From Mytilus trossulus (lineage: Eukaryota; Mollusca; Bivalvia; Mytilida; Mytilidae), in contig NC_086386.1 of assembly GCF_036588685.1 (NCBI RefSeq), positions 44,687,878 to 44,751,877 of the forward strand: 64,000 nucleotides of DNA, in the 5' to 3' direction. The notes beneath the pieces were generated by a model that was given only the letters and a program-made list of their open reading frames with translations, did no database searches and was not told the DNA's origin. The position numbers and the translations under genes are program-made. Shown piece by piece: positions 22,251 to 33,600 of the stretch. Within the stretch, counting starts at the first letter, position 1. Each line of letters begins with the position of its first letter.

Positions 22251-23772
22251 AACAAGACAACTCTGTTCACAAGAAACATGACAACTCTGTACACCAGAAA
22301 CAAAACAACTCTGTTCACAAGAAACAAGACAACTCTATTCACAGGAAACAAGACAACTCTGTTCACAGGAAACAAGACAACTCTACACAAAAAAAACAAG
22401 ACAACTCTGTACACAAGAAACAAGACAACTCTGTTCACAAGAAACAAGACAACTCTGTACACCAGAAACAAGACAACTCTGTACACAAGAAACAAGACAA
22501 CTCTGTTTACAAAAAACAAGACATTTCTACACAAGAAACAAGACAACTCTGTTTACAAAAAACAAGACATTTCTACACAAGAAACAAGACAACTCTGTAC
22601 ACAAGAAACAAGACAACTCTGTTCACAAGAAACAAGACAACTCTGTTCACATGAAACAAGACAACTCTACAAAAGAAACAAGACAACTCTGTACACAGGA
22701 AACATGATAACTCTGTTCACGAGAAACATGACAACTCTGTTTAAAAGAAACATGACAACTCTGTTCACAGGAAACATGACAACTCTGTTCACAGAGAACA
22801 TGATAACTCTGTACACAGGAAACATGACAACTTTGTTCACAGGAAACAAAACAACTCAGTAGACAGGAAACAAGACAACTCTGTTCACAGGAAACATGAC
22901 AACTCTATTCACAGGAAACAAGACAACTCTGTACACAAGAAACATGACAACTCAGTTCACAGGAAACAAGACAACTTTGTTCACAGGAAACAAAACAACT
23001 CAGTACACAGGAAACATGATAACTCTGTACACAGGAAACAAGACAACTCTGTTCACATGAAACTTGACAACTCTGTACACAGGAAACATGACAACTCTGT
23101 ACACAGGAAACATGACAACTTTGTTCATAGAAAACAAAACAACTCAGTAGACAGGAAACAAGACAACTCTGTTCACAGGAAACATGACAACTCTATTCAC
23201 AGGAAACAAGACAACTCTGTACACAAGAAACATAACAACTCAGTTCACAGGAAACAAGACAACGTTGTTCACAGGAAACAAAACAACTCAGTACACAGGA
23301 AACATGAAAACTCTGTACACAGGAAACAAGACAACTCTGTTCACATGAAACTTGACAACTCTGTACACAGGAAACATGACAACTCTGGTCACAGGAAACA
23401 AGACAACTCTGTAAACATAAGAAACAAGACAACTCTGTACACAAGAAACATGACAACTCTGTACACAGGAAACATGACAACTCTGTACAAAAGAAACATG
23501 ACAACTCTGTACACAGGACACATGACAACTCTGAACACAGGAAATATGACAACTCTATTCACATGAAACTTGACAACTCTGTACACAGGAAACATGACAA
23601 CTCTGGTCCCAGGAAACAAGACAACTCTGTAAACATAAGAAACAAGACAACTCTGTACACAAGAAACATGACAACTCTGTACACAAGAAACATGAAAACT
23701 CTGTTCACAAGAAACAAGACAAATCTGTACACAAGAAACATGACAACTCTGTTCACAAAAAACATGAAAAAA
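22251..23772 (-). repeat. 24-bp minisatellite, arm 2b, opposite orientation
   Basis: Continues arm 2a after the 150-bp block; about 63 units. A 288-bp higher-order period (12 units) is visible: the run containing AACAACTCAGTAGACAGG recurs at about 22856 and 23144. Confidence 0.95.
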
Positions 23773-24608
23773 AATGCACTATTCTAAAAATAGTGTTGAA
23801 AATAGCATTCTGATTTACTTTGCATTAAATGCCGACCAATGACATCCGTGTTTTATTACTGGCATAAGAATTTTTACAAATTGAATCTTGTTACTTTGTT
23901 TATTGCATAACATGCATAAGGGAAAGTAAAATACTATAATCAAACCCTTAATATATTATCATAAAATAAAATAAGAGCATCTGAGCTACCTGAGGTTAAA
24001 ATCAATTAATTATTGGTGTTTAAGTACCAGGATGAAAAAATACAGCACAAAGAGACCAGTTGTGTCAAATAATATTGACCTTAGAATCAGAATCAGGATA
24101 AGTCAATTTAGATAGGAGTTACTAGATGGACTATTTTGACCACTCAGTCACGGAGGTCCTACCTGATGTACAAAACCCCAATGGAGGATACTGAGGCTTT
24201 ATCTGTTTGACAAGTTAAAAATATGCAATCATTTAAAAATACATTTAATATACTCTTCATTACAATATTTATAGTCTCTTTGAACCATTAATTTATCAGT
24301 ACAACAACAATTGCAAACAAGTTGTAAAATGTCCATGGTAACTTGATCTGGAAGGAACAGCATTTAACAACAAGCATCTTCCAACATTTAATGTTAAAGT
24401 TTTATCTAAGCCCATAATTTTTCAACCTAAAAAAAAGAATAAAAAAATAATTCAGACTTATATCATTTCTATATAGTATAAACATGCACAATATATATAA
24501 TAAAGGAAAACAATATACATGTATACAGTACAGAATTTCTTTTTTTTTTGTCATTTTCAATGGGACAGAAAGCAATCAACACTAAATACACACAAAAAAC
24601 TCATGGTT

Positions 24609-27213
24609 TTAGACTGATTTACAAGGGAGATAATCACCTGCTTCATCCCCTGATTCCCTGTCATCTAACATATCTGTATCTAATTCATCATCGTTTGTGT
24701 CACTTTCATCATCATCATCTCCATCATCATCTTCCTCGTCTTCTTCTTCATCCTCCATGTGCTGAAAAATAAAAGTTACTTTCAGAACATATTTTATAAC
24801 TGATTCTTTTAACAATTTTTTTTTACATACATGTATTTCAAATGTAAAGTATCAAAGCATCTTCTTCCATATACTTAATACATGTTTATAAATATATCAA
24901 TATCACAAATATTGTGACTGCTCCTGTACATTAGGATCCTTCACTACTAGTAAGGATACAAATTTTATGAAATCATCTATCCATAAAATTCAAGTTTTCC
25001 AAAATTGGTACTCACTTAAATTATAAATGTAGTCAGTATTGTGTTGACATAGTTGGTTGTTGTCTATTATTTTTGAAAGCAACGCCTGTCATATGCCTGT
25101 TATTCATCGTTTTACCCTGTATGTTAGTAGAAAACTGTGTAACAAATAGTTTAATGACACTTGCCTAAATTTTGTGTATCAAAGCAGGTCTTTTAATTGC
25201 CTACATTTTGTGTATCAAAGCAGGTCTTAATTATTAAACTATGAATCAGATGTCAGAAATACATTTGTTACTGTGAGGACAGGTAGGAGAGTGTGCTTTC
25301 ATTGCTATTTATTATGATAACTTGAGCAATTTAATTGTTTTCATTAGGAAGAAAATTCATTACATTTACCCAATGTAAAACAACTTTGTAAACCAATATT
25401 TGCAATAAATGCAAAAAATTGGCAGAAAAAAGTCTCAAATTTGTAACATGTACATGATGTAGGAAAAAGATTAATAAATAGTGTAATTATAAGAGTTAAA
25501 CCTGTCACAGGAAAAAACCCATTTGTGATAAAAAAAAATCACAATTCTATTTGATTTTTTTTCCCTCATTTTTACTATAAACTACATAATTCAACATGGT
25601 TCTCAAACTGTCAAAAATGTGTATGAGAGATAACCTTAGACAAGTCAAACACAGTTATAATGTTCATGTTAGTCTCTGTATTTAATTATTATCACTAAAA
25701 TGAAAACAGCACTTCCTCTTTACCCTTGACTGGTGATGTAAAAGATTCATATGATCAATTTTATATTTTTTTACATTGTAATCTATTACTTTAGAATATA
25801 GAAAACATACCTCTGATGCTGTTTTTCCAATAGGAACAATATTGCTGTCTTTCTTTGCAATGCTTTCCATCTAAAAATATATTTATAGCAAAGTCAAAAT
25901 TATTGCAAGATTTTTTTCTGCACTGAAACTCTTTATCATGGATTTCAGCACTGTCATCATTACAAACTTGTGATTAATTAGAATAAGTACATACAGAACA
26001 AATATTATTTTTAGTTTATCCTGCATAAATATGACGATCAAAATGACTCTTAAAGATGAACTTTTAATAGAACAGAGATGCATGGAGATACATAGGGATC
26101 CCTTTTATCTATTTAATGATGTCACAAAGGCATCCAAATTGACGAACTTATCTGGGGAAGGACATAACTCGAAAGTAGTCTATCGGCATACTCATAATAG
26201 CCTTATCTGTTCCTGAATCAGATATTGCAATTACCTATATTTCTGGTTTATAATCATGATAATACATGAAGCAGCATATATATTTTATTGGCCTCACTTA
26301 GATTAAACCTAACACTACAAGATTATTTTGACACCTTTACCAGTATAAAGATGATGTTCTCTAACCCAATACTATATATATTCACTTGGTGACTATAATA
26401 AATGCATACATTTAACCCATCACACTTGAAATAAAGAATGCAGAGAATCATATCTTCAAGCTTGACTTACACCAGAATTGACACAGAGGATCTGTTGAGA
26501 ACAAGGTATACAACAGAATATATGATTTTAGCCTTTCAATTTGTGAACTTTTCATCTCTATAATATAGCTAGGTACCAGCTAAAAATGTAGCTGTGCCTG
26601 CATTCAGATTACCCATGTTTATCTCTCAGTTGATTTCTAGATAGAGGATATATGCTTATAAAGGATCTATTAAACTACATGTGCTAGTTGACCGTAATAT
26701 CAGTTTCAGAGATGACAACAGTAAATGTGTTCAATATTGTTGTTGCAAAAAACTCAACCTCTTTTCCAGTTATGTTACATCACCAAGCTTATCACAAAAG
26801 TTGTACTTAGTTTAAACATATTTATTTATAGTGAATTGGGAAACAAATTTTGCAACTTATATTTATCCCTTTCCACTTTGCGGGTGCGAGTGCTGCCTTG
26901 TAGCGGCATTAGCCTACTCTTTTTCGAAATCTACAAGGGTGTCTTTATTTTAACGTGCAAGAAATATGGCTCTCTCTTAACACGGGTCAGCCATTTATCG
27001 TCCCCTTCTGACGGACTTGTAATTACATGAGTCAGATGTGGTGCAGGATTTACGAACAATTTTGGAGCACCTGAGATCAAGATTGTATTTTACCCATGAA
27101 GTGTGTTCTTCTTCCAATTTTGAAATTTCTTCTTCGTCATCGCATGGTTTATCAACAGTAAACCACAAAGGATCTGATGCACTTGGTACAAGTGAAGGGA
27201 AAAACGATGACAT
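24609..27213 (-). CDS. ANAPC15: Anaphase-promoting complex subunit 15, complete, 3 exons, 110 aa
   Basis: Minus-strand exons: 27213-27094 (40 codons), 25870-25811 (20 codons) and 24761-24609 (50 codons plus TAA); all junctions are phase 0 with GT/AG. Seen: exon 1 begins MSSFFPSLVPSASDPLWF and continues TVDKPCDDEEE; exon 2 reads SIAKKDSNIVPIGKTASE after a junction Met-Glu; exon 3 is a strongly acidic tail rich in Asp and Glu. Family knowledge: human ANAPC15 (121 aa) begins MSTLFPSLFPRVTETLWF, carries SIAEKDNNLVPIGKPASE and ends in a similar acidic tail, so homology is clear end to end. ANAPC15 (yeast Mnd2) is a small APC/C subunit that promotes turnover of the mitotic checkpoint complex, helping Cdc20 release when the spindle checkpoint is satisfied. 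It is head to head with SDAD1. Intron 1 holds a reversed, 5'-truncated SINE; intron 2 holds one copy of a duplicated block. Confidence 0.95.
24979..25142 (+). repeat. second copy of the 150-bp block, in ANAPC15 intron 2
   Basis: See 22099-22250. This copy carries an extra CATATGCCTGT that looks like an 11-bp tandem duplication, and it is not next to any array unit. Confidence 0.9.
26808..27017 (-). mobile_element. tRNA-derived SINE, reversed and 5'-truncated, ANAPC15 intron 1
   Basis: Reverse complement of 30005-30212: tail GTTTAAACATATTTATTTAT, then CCACTTTGCGGGTGCGAG, TAGCGGCATTAGCCTACTC and ACGGGTCAGCCATTTATCG. It lacks the tRNA-like head seen in the full copy. Confidence 0.85.
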
Positions 27214-27659
27214 GCTACCAGTGTCTGAGTATTAGCACCAGTTTTGTAAAGATTGTTTTCAAAATAATAATTCTAAACATTTAATTCTGGGTAGATTAAA
27301 AGCTTATAATTTTATACAAATTGCTTGTTATCTGAAGAAGTTTTGTGATCTAGACTTTTAAAATCTAAAAACCACAACAATCCGACACAAAACGGTCTTA
27401 ATAAAATATTTCAATATCATGTTTTTAAATTGTAAATCACATATATATAAATGTATATAAATAAAATCAATACTTTTTTGTCTCAAATACTTTATCACAA
27501 AATCACTACCAATACGTAATGACTAAAATGTGAAATACAGAACATGAATATTTCATTTCTGTGTAGTGTTCTTAAAACTTCATGAATGGTACTTAGTTGG
27601 TGCAGCCATTGATATTTCCGGTTTAAAGAGACACACGTGGTTGATGTAAACAGAACAGA
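27214..27659. promoter_or_regulatory. shared 5' region between ANAPC15 and SDAD1 (candidate bidirectional promoter)
   Basis: Only 446 bp separate the two divergent start codons, so both promoters and leaders must lie here unless distant noncoding exons exist. Seen: no coding exon, AT-rich sequence, and a palindromic CACGTG at 27634-27639, 20 bp before the SDAD1 ATG. Known: CACGTG is the E-box bound by MYC/MAX and USF factors, and MYC controls many ribosome-biogenesis genes. Use of this box is inferred; its closeness to the ATG suggests it may lie in the leader or at the start site. No TATA box stands out. Confidence 0.5.
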
Positions 27660-30600
27660 ATGTCTGACAGAAATCACAACAAACTGCCAAACAATCTCCC
27701 TCAGCTACAAAACTTGATAAAACGAGATCCAAATTCATACAGAGAGGAGGTAATTTTACATTGTCAAATCCATTTACAAGATTTTGATTACAATTTACCT
27801 GTGTATTTCAACCTGTCTTTTATACATTTTTATATCATTTATATGATAAAAGTGTATTTTATAGAGGTACATCCACAACCATAGGCATGTGTATCCATCC
27901 ATGGAAAGGTCGACTATTTATATGGGGACGAAGTTCGCAATTACGGTAGAAAAACACAGGCACTCGAATCAGATCCCCCCCGCCCCCTATATATATAGAT
28001 TCTTACATTGATACCAGTGGATTATCGGATTTATCCAATCGAGAAAGTTAAATTATCAATTTTAAAGTCAGAGCCGCCTTGACAAGAACTTTAACATTTA
28101 TATAATTTAACTATCGAGATTTTGATAAATCTGATAATCCACGAGTGACTATGTCAAAATTATGTACATGTATGTAAGAATCTGTTTCTTTTATGATTTA
28201 AAAAAAGACATTTTCTTTTTTTGTTAACCAAAAATCCCCTTGGAGTGCCTTTCACATTGCATGAAGTTGTCAATTTCATTAACACCTGTTATCATATTTT
28301 GATACATCCAGTTAGCTAAAAAGAGAGAGCCGTGGTGTAGTGGTTAGGCCGTGTCTGTTTTTTTCTTTGTTTTGCGTCAACTGATTCTGAGAAAACCTAC
28401 CAGACAGCAAGGAAAAAAAACACACACAAAGAAAATAACACAAGAGTCTGCTAAGTGCTTAAGTTCTGGACTGATTAACAGTGACTTTAGATCAATACTG
28501 TCATATCTAAGTGAAAGAGCAAACATGACAAACAGGAAATTTAGCAATGTACAAACTTGATATGACTATATTCTGAGAAATCATAAATGGCCTTGGTATT
28601 TCAAACATTTCCCATTTATACTGAAGCCTTTGAGAAGAGACATGTTTTGATCTGAGATGTGTCATGTTGTGTTAAAACCTAATAGTATGTATAATCAATA
28701 ATTCCCTGTATCAAATCAATAATGCTTTAAGCATGAATTATCTCCCATTTGCAGAGTTATCTTCCTATAATTTAAATACTTTATGTAAACTTTTTGGCAA
28801 TATATTAATATTTTGTTCTGCATACTTTTTTTTCAGAAAATAAACTAATGAAATTATGTTTTATATCTTAATATCTTGTGGAATTAATAATTTATCCTAT
28901 CCTATCAGACAGTAGATATCATTTAAAGAATTTTTTTAGAAATATTTGCAAAAACTACTATTTTTCATTTAAAAAAGTATAAAAATTTATTTCAATTATA
29001 AAATAAGATAACTTTGCAAATGGGAGGTAACTCTTTCTTCAAGCAAGTAAGGAACGCCTACTGTAAGACCTGTACCAAGGAAGAACCATTACAGTGAAAT
29101 TGGTTGATCTTTTCAATATCAAATTAAGTGAATCTTAATATTAAATAAAAGCTCTGATACATTCAAATGTTTTATTAATTGAAAACAATTCTTAAAACAA
29201 AATTTAAAACAAATAAATCAAAACTTAACATGAGAACTAAAGTATAAAGGTGTTTTTGAAGACATAAGCACATCAAAGGCACTCTTTTGTTGATTTGAAT
29301 TAGTTTTTTCACAAAATATGTCAGTCAGCTCAAAGCTTACATATGCACAAAACATTTTAACAGCATCTATAGCCTTGAGAGATGTATTCATTTCAATTTT
29401 TTCCCCGTTAGAGCTAGATGAAACATAACATTTTATCAGAGTTTTATCCCCTATGGTGATATGTTCATTGAATCCTGTATTTAACGTGTCTCTTATGCTG
29501 GCTACGTAAAGGCTCTCTAGGATCTGAGAAAAAGTTTCTGTGCCGGCGAGCGGAAAGGCATATGGAGCCAGAACGATCCTTTTATCTTTGAAAAGTGAAA
29601 CACAAACGATCTCGCTCGCCGGCACATTTATACTGGCCATTTCTGCTGTCACATGTAGCCAAGTCAAGATCGCTTAAATGCTTTAAATAAGGAGCGTACT
29701 TGTTATTTAAAGCGCAAAATAGATTTTAGTATAAGAATACACAAAAACACGGCTGGAAAAACCCGGAAAATACGGATTTTCTACTGACGAACAAAAAAAG
29801 TTTGTGTTTGTTTTTCACACAAATTGGCCGAAAACCTACCCGCACGCGGACGCAAAACAAATAAAAAAACAACTATGGCCTTAGTGCATCAGACTACTAA
29901 CACAAAGGTTCCTGGTTCGATTCCCGTTTGGGATGAAAATTTCAGGAACTCAATTTTCGGCTCTCCCTTGACACCATTTGCGAGTATGGTCTTGAGGAAA
30001 CGATGATAGTCTGTCGGACGGTGACGATAAATGGCTGACCCGTGTTAAGAGAGAGTCATATCTCTTGCACGTTAAAGACACCCTTGTAGATTTCGAAAAA
30101 GAGTAGGCTAATGCCGCTACAAGGCAGCACTCGAACCCGCAAAGTGGAAAGGGATTAATATAAGTTGCAAAACTTGTTTCCCAATCCACTATAAATAAAT
30201 ATGTTTAAACTAAAAAGGTCATGACCTTTAAAATCATCCAATGATCTTTTGAGATCACCAACAACCACACATTGATTAATTTTTTTTATTCAATGGGTTC
30301 GGAAAGGGATAAATTTCCATAGAATTAGGTAAACCTTTATATAACTCAAGGTGCTTAACTCGCGATTTTGAAAAATGTCATACGGTGACGAAATTCCATT
30401 GAAAATGCAGTGTCTCGGCTGTCAACCCCACTAAAACTTGTTATACTGTAAATCTAAATTGATTTATCTTCCCAATGGTGTATAACACGCCTACTGTTGT
30501 TTTCGTAATCATCTGTAGCAATCCTACCTAAGTATGTCAGTTATAATTATTTCTTCAACCTACACGCAATTGGCAATACACGTCTCGCAGTAAATGATTT

Positions 30601-33600
30601 ATTAAAAAAAAATCAGAAAAAACTGTTAGTTTTTGTATGAATATAACTTATTCAGTTAACAAAATTGTATGATATACATGTACCGTCAAAAAAATCTAAC
30701 AAGTGTTGTTTGCGGTATGTCTAATAAGTTACAAATTTTCCCATGATGTCAATGTCATGCAGACTCTCTTCACTTTAAGTATGAAATGAAACAAGATCAG
30801 AAAACTCTGACAATCATTTAGACTTTCCTTAGAATTGACCAATTGGAAACGGAGATATAAAATTGAGAATGGAAATGGGGACTGTGTCTAAGAGACAACA
30901 ACCCGACCAAATAAAAAACACAACAGCAGAAGGTCACCAACAGGTCTTCAATGTAGTGAGAATATATACATGTACATGGAGATGTGACACGTTTATTGCC
31001 AATTCTTCAGCAGTTTGCTTAATTATTACGATTGACATACTTTGGTAGGACTGCTACTGATGATTCCGACAACAAATGTAGGCATGTTATACACCATTGT
31101 AATGATAAATCAATTTAGATTTATGATAAAACAAGTTTTAGTGGGGTTGACAGCCTATAAAGCAGCATATAACGGAACTTCGTCACCATCTGACATTTTT
31201 CTAAAATGCAAGTTAAGCCTGAGGTATATAGGAATATTTTTCTGAGACAAGTGCCTGTGTAGAAAAATCAATAAAAAAAAATAAAATCCAGGAAAATTTC
31301 CTGAATTTTTCGTTTTACATGAATGAACTCAAAATCGTTAACATTTTTTTTCAGATCTTCTTCTTTTTCCGGTCTTGTTTGCATGAGACTTTGAATAGAA
31401 TGTATATTTATCATTATATTTATCAACATATCAAGATATATACTTCAGGAATTCAACACCAAATCATTTTTGAAAACTGTTTGATATGGAAAAAAACGTT
31501 ACCTGATAACAGAGTTTCTTTATTTACATTGAATATGACATCATAACTTAAATAACGTCACAACTAAATCCAGAACAACAGAACCAATTTCGGAAATGTA
31601 AAGGTATTTCCATTTCTTTTATCAACATGATTAAATTTAAATAATGATTAATACAGACTTCGTCCCCATTCACAGGTAATGCCTACCTCATATTAACTTC
31701 TAATTTGAGGCAGGCATTACCTGTGAATGGGGACAAAGTCTGTATGAATTATTTTTTTTTGTAACTTACATATTTGTTATATAAAAAAAGAAACAAAATT
31801 ATCGTAACGTTTCTGATTTTGGTTCTGTTGTTAGGGATTTTACTTGTGAAGTTATTTAAGTTATGACCAAATGTTCAATGTAAACAAAGAAACGCAATGC
31901 ATTAGGTAACTTTAATTCATCAAAGACAAATGAATTATAAAAAATGAAATATTGGTATTGTGTTCCTTGAGTTCCTATATTTGACTAGACTACTCAAAGT
32001 CTCACGACAACGAGACTGGAAGAAGGAAGTAGATTTCTGCGTTCCAGGCAAATGTGGGAATTAAAAAAGCGACAAAAATAAATTTGAATGATCTTGAGTT
32101 CATTAGTACAATGAAAATTTTGGGATATATATTTCCTGATTTTTTGTTGTTGATTTTTTTTATTGATTTTTCTACTGTAATAGAGACTTTGTCCCCATAT
32201 TATATATAAATAGTTGAAATTCCCAGTTAACAGACAGGGGTGTGTATCAAAGATGTTTTGAGGCAGAAATATATGCCAGTGGACATGTTGGACTGCATGT
32301 ATTTCAGGGTATCAGGTTTGTTCGCCCTAGTAACATGTTCACCCTTGGTCCGTTCGCCCATTGAGTCCGTTCGCCCTACTAAAAAAATATTAATATTCAG
32401 GGCATTGAAGTTGAATATACTTATTCAGTTATTTCTATGGTATATATTCTTAAAATTTATGGAAACATGGAAATATTTAAAAGTTTATGGCTTGTTTAAA
32501 TATGGATCATTAATTGTTCAATGAATTTACCGGTACTAGTGACATTAACATTGTAGAGTGTGTCAACAAGTAGTAAGTTTTGATTGAATTGTCTTGAATG
32601 TATTAGATTTCTTAAAACTGTTTATATAAAAAATAATAACAAGTGAATAATGTTTTTTCTTTCTTTTTAGTTTCTGCAACAATATCGTCACTTCCAGTCA
32701 AATTTACAAATCTTCCAATTGAAACCATCAGAATATTCCAAAACATTAGAAGAACTAGTTTTGTTTCTGTCTCAAGTAAGTAATACATTAGTTAAATCAT
32801 ATTATATTTATAGATTATCGTTGATTATCACGACAAGATTGATTTTCTCGCTTGAGCTGGTACAGGGAAAGTGAGAAAAGCAATCAAGTTGAGATGACCA
32901 ATGATAATCTGTTTATCGCGATTTTACCTATGACGACGTTGTCAATTTCATGTCAATTTCGTTAGCAACGCCACGTGGCTCCTTAGTTTTTGGCAATAAT
33001 TTTTCCATCTCAAGCGAGAAGCATGATATGAAAATTATCACAAAAAAAAGATCAAAGGAAAAATGCACAAAATAGCGATAAATCTAATTTATCAATTTAG
33101 ATATGTTACAATATGAACATGTGTATGAAAAATGGTTCATGTAAATTACTAAATGTGAGCATGGTCATTTGACTTCAAAATTGCTGAATTTCAGAAATGT
33201 GTTACTGTTAATTATGTTGTTAAATTGGAAAGATTATGTGAAAAGAAAAATATTTTTTATAATTATGTCTTTTTAGAATATAAGTTTCATGTATAAAACA
33301 GTAATGAAATATAGTAATACCTAAATGATTAATATCATCATGCATGTCTTGATCAGAAGTAAGTAATTTATGATATATTTAAATTATGTTGCAACTTATT
33401 GTTATAGAAAAAAAAATTGGTCTGTATTGTAACTGATATACCAAATGTAAGAACTTCAAATATCCTCTTTCAAATTGAATTATTTACTGATATATAAATT
33501 TTCTGACTTCCAGAATATTAATGTAATAATATCTGCGTGCAAAGATTAAAAAATGACATTTGAGATATATATTTTTTAGGTTTCAGGATTATTTCCAGAG

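Larger units (their letters stand above)
16734..24608. other. intergenic region between DHRSX and ANAPC15 (tail to tail)
   Basis: Both genes end into this stretch. It holds a short hairpin at about 17150-17240 (arms around AATCTAATTAAAATT), two TGGATTCATT-family foldbacks, and the 24-bp arrays listed separately. Possible plus-strand AATAAA signals for DHRSX are at 17597 and 18989. 23780-24600 holds nothing I can name. Confidence 0.6.

Noticed and set aside
19414-23772. CRISPR-like look of regular short repeats
   Set aside because: No unique spacers between units, the unit itself drifts, and the genome is animal.
19265-23787. Many long open frames on both strands (up to about 228 codons) of octapeptide repeats
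   Set aside because: They follow from a 24-bp tandem repeat, whose period is a multiple of three; they overlap in several frames and none has gene-like composition.
24548-24772. Plus-strand frame rich in His and Leu
   Set aside because: Antisense shadow of the acidic third exon of ANAPC15.
28329-28350. tRNA-like A-box sequence, possible tRNA gene
   Set aside because: No B box or cloverleaf follows; most likely a fragment of a SINE head.
29876-29930. A and B boxes suggesting a tRNA gene
   Set aside because: No acceptor or anticodon stems; continues into a SINE body repeated at 26808-27017.
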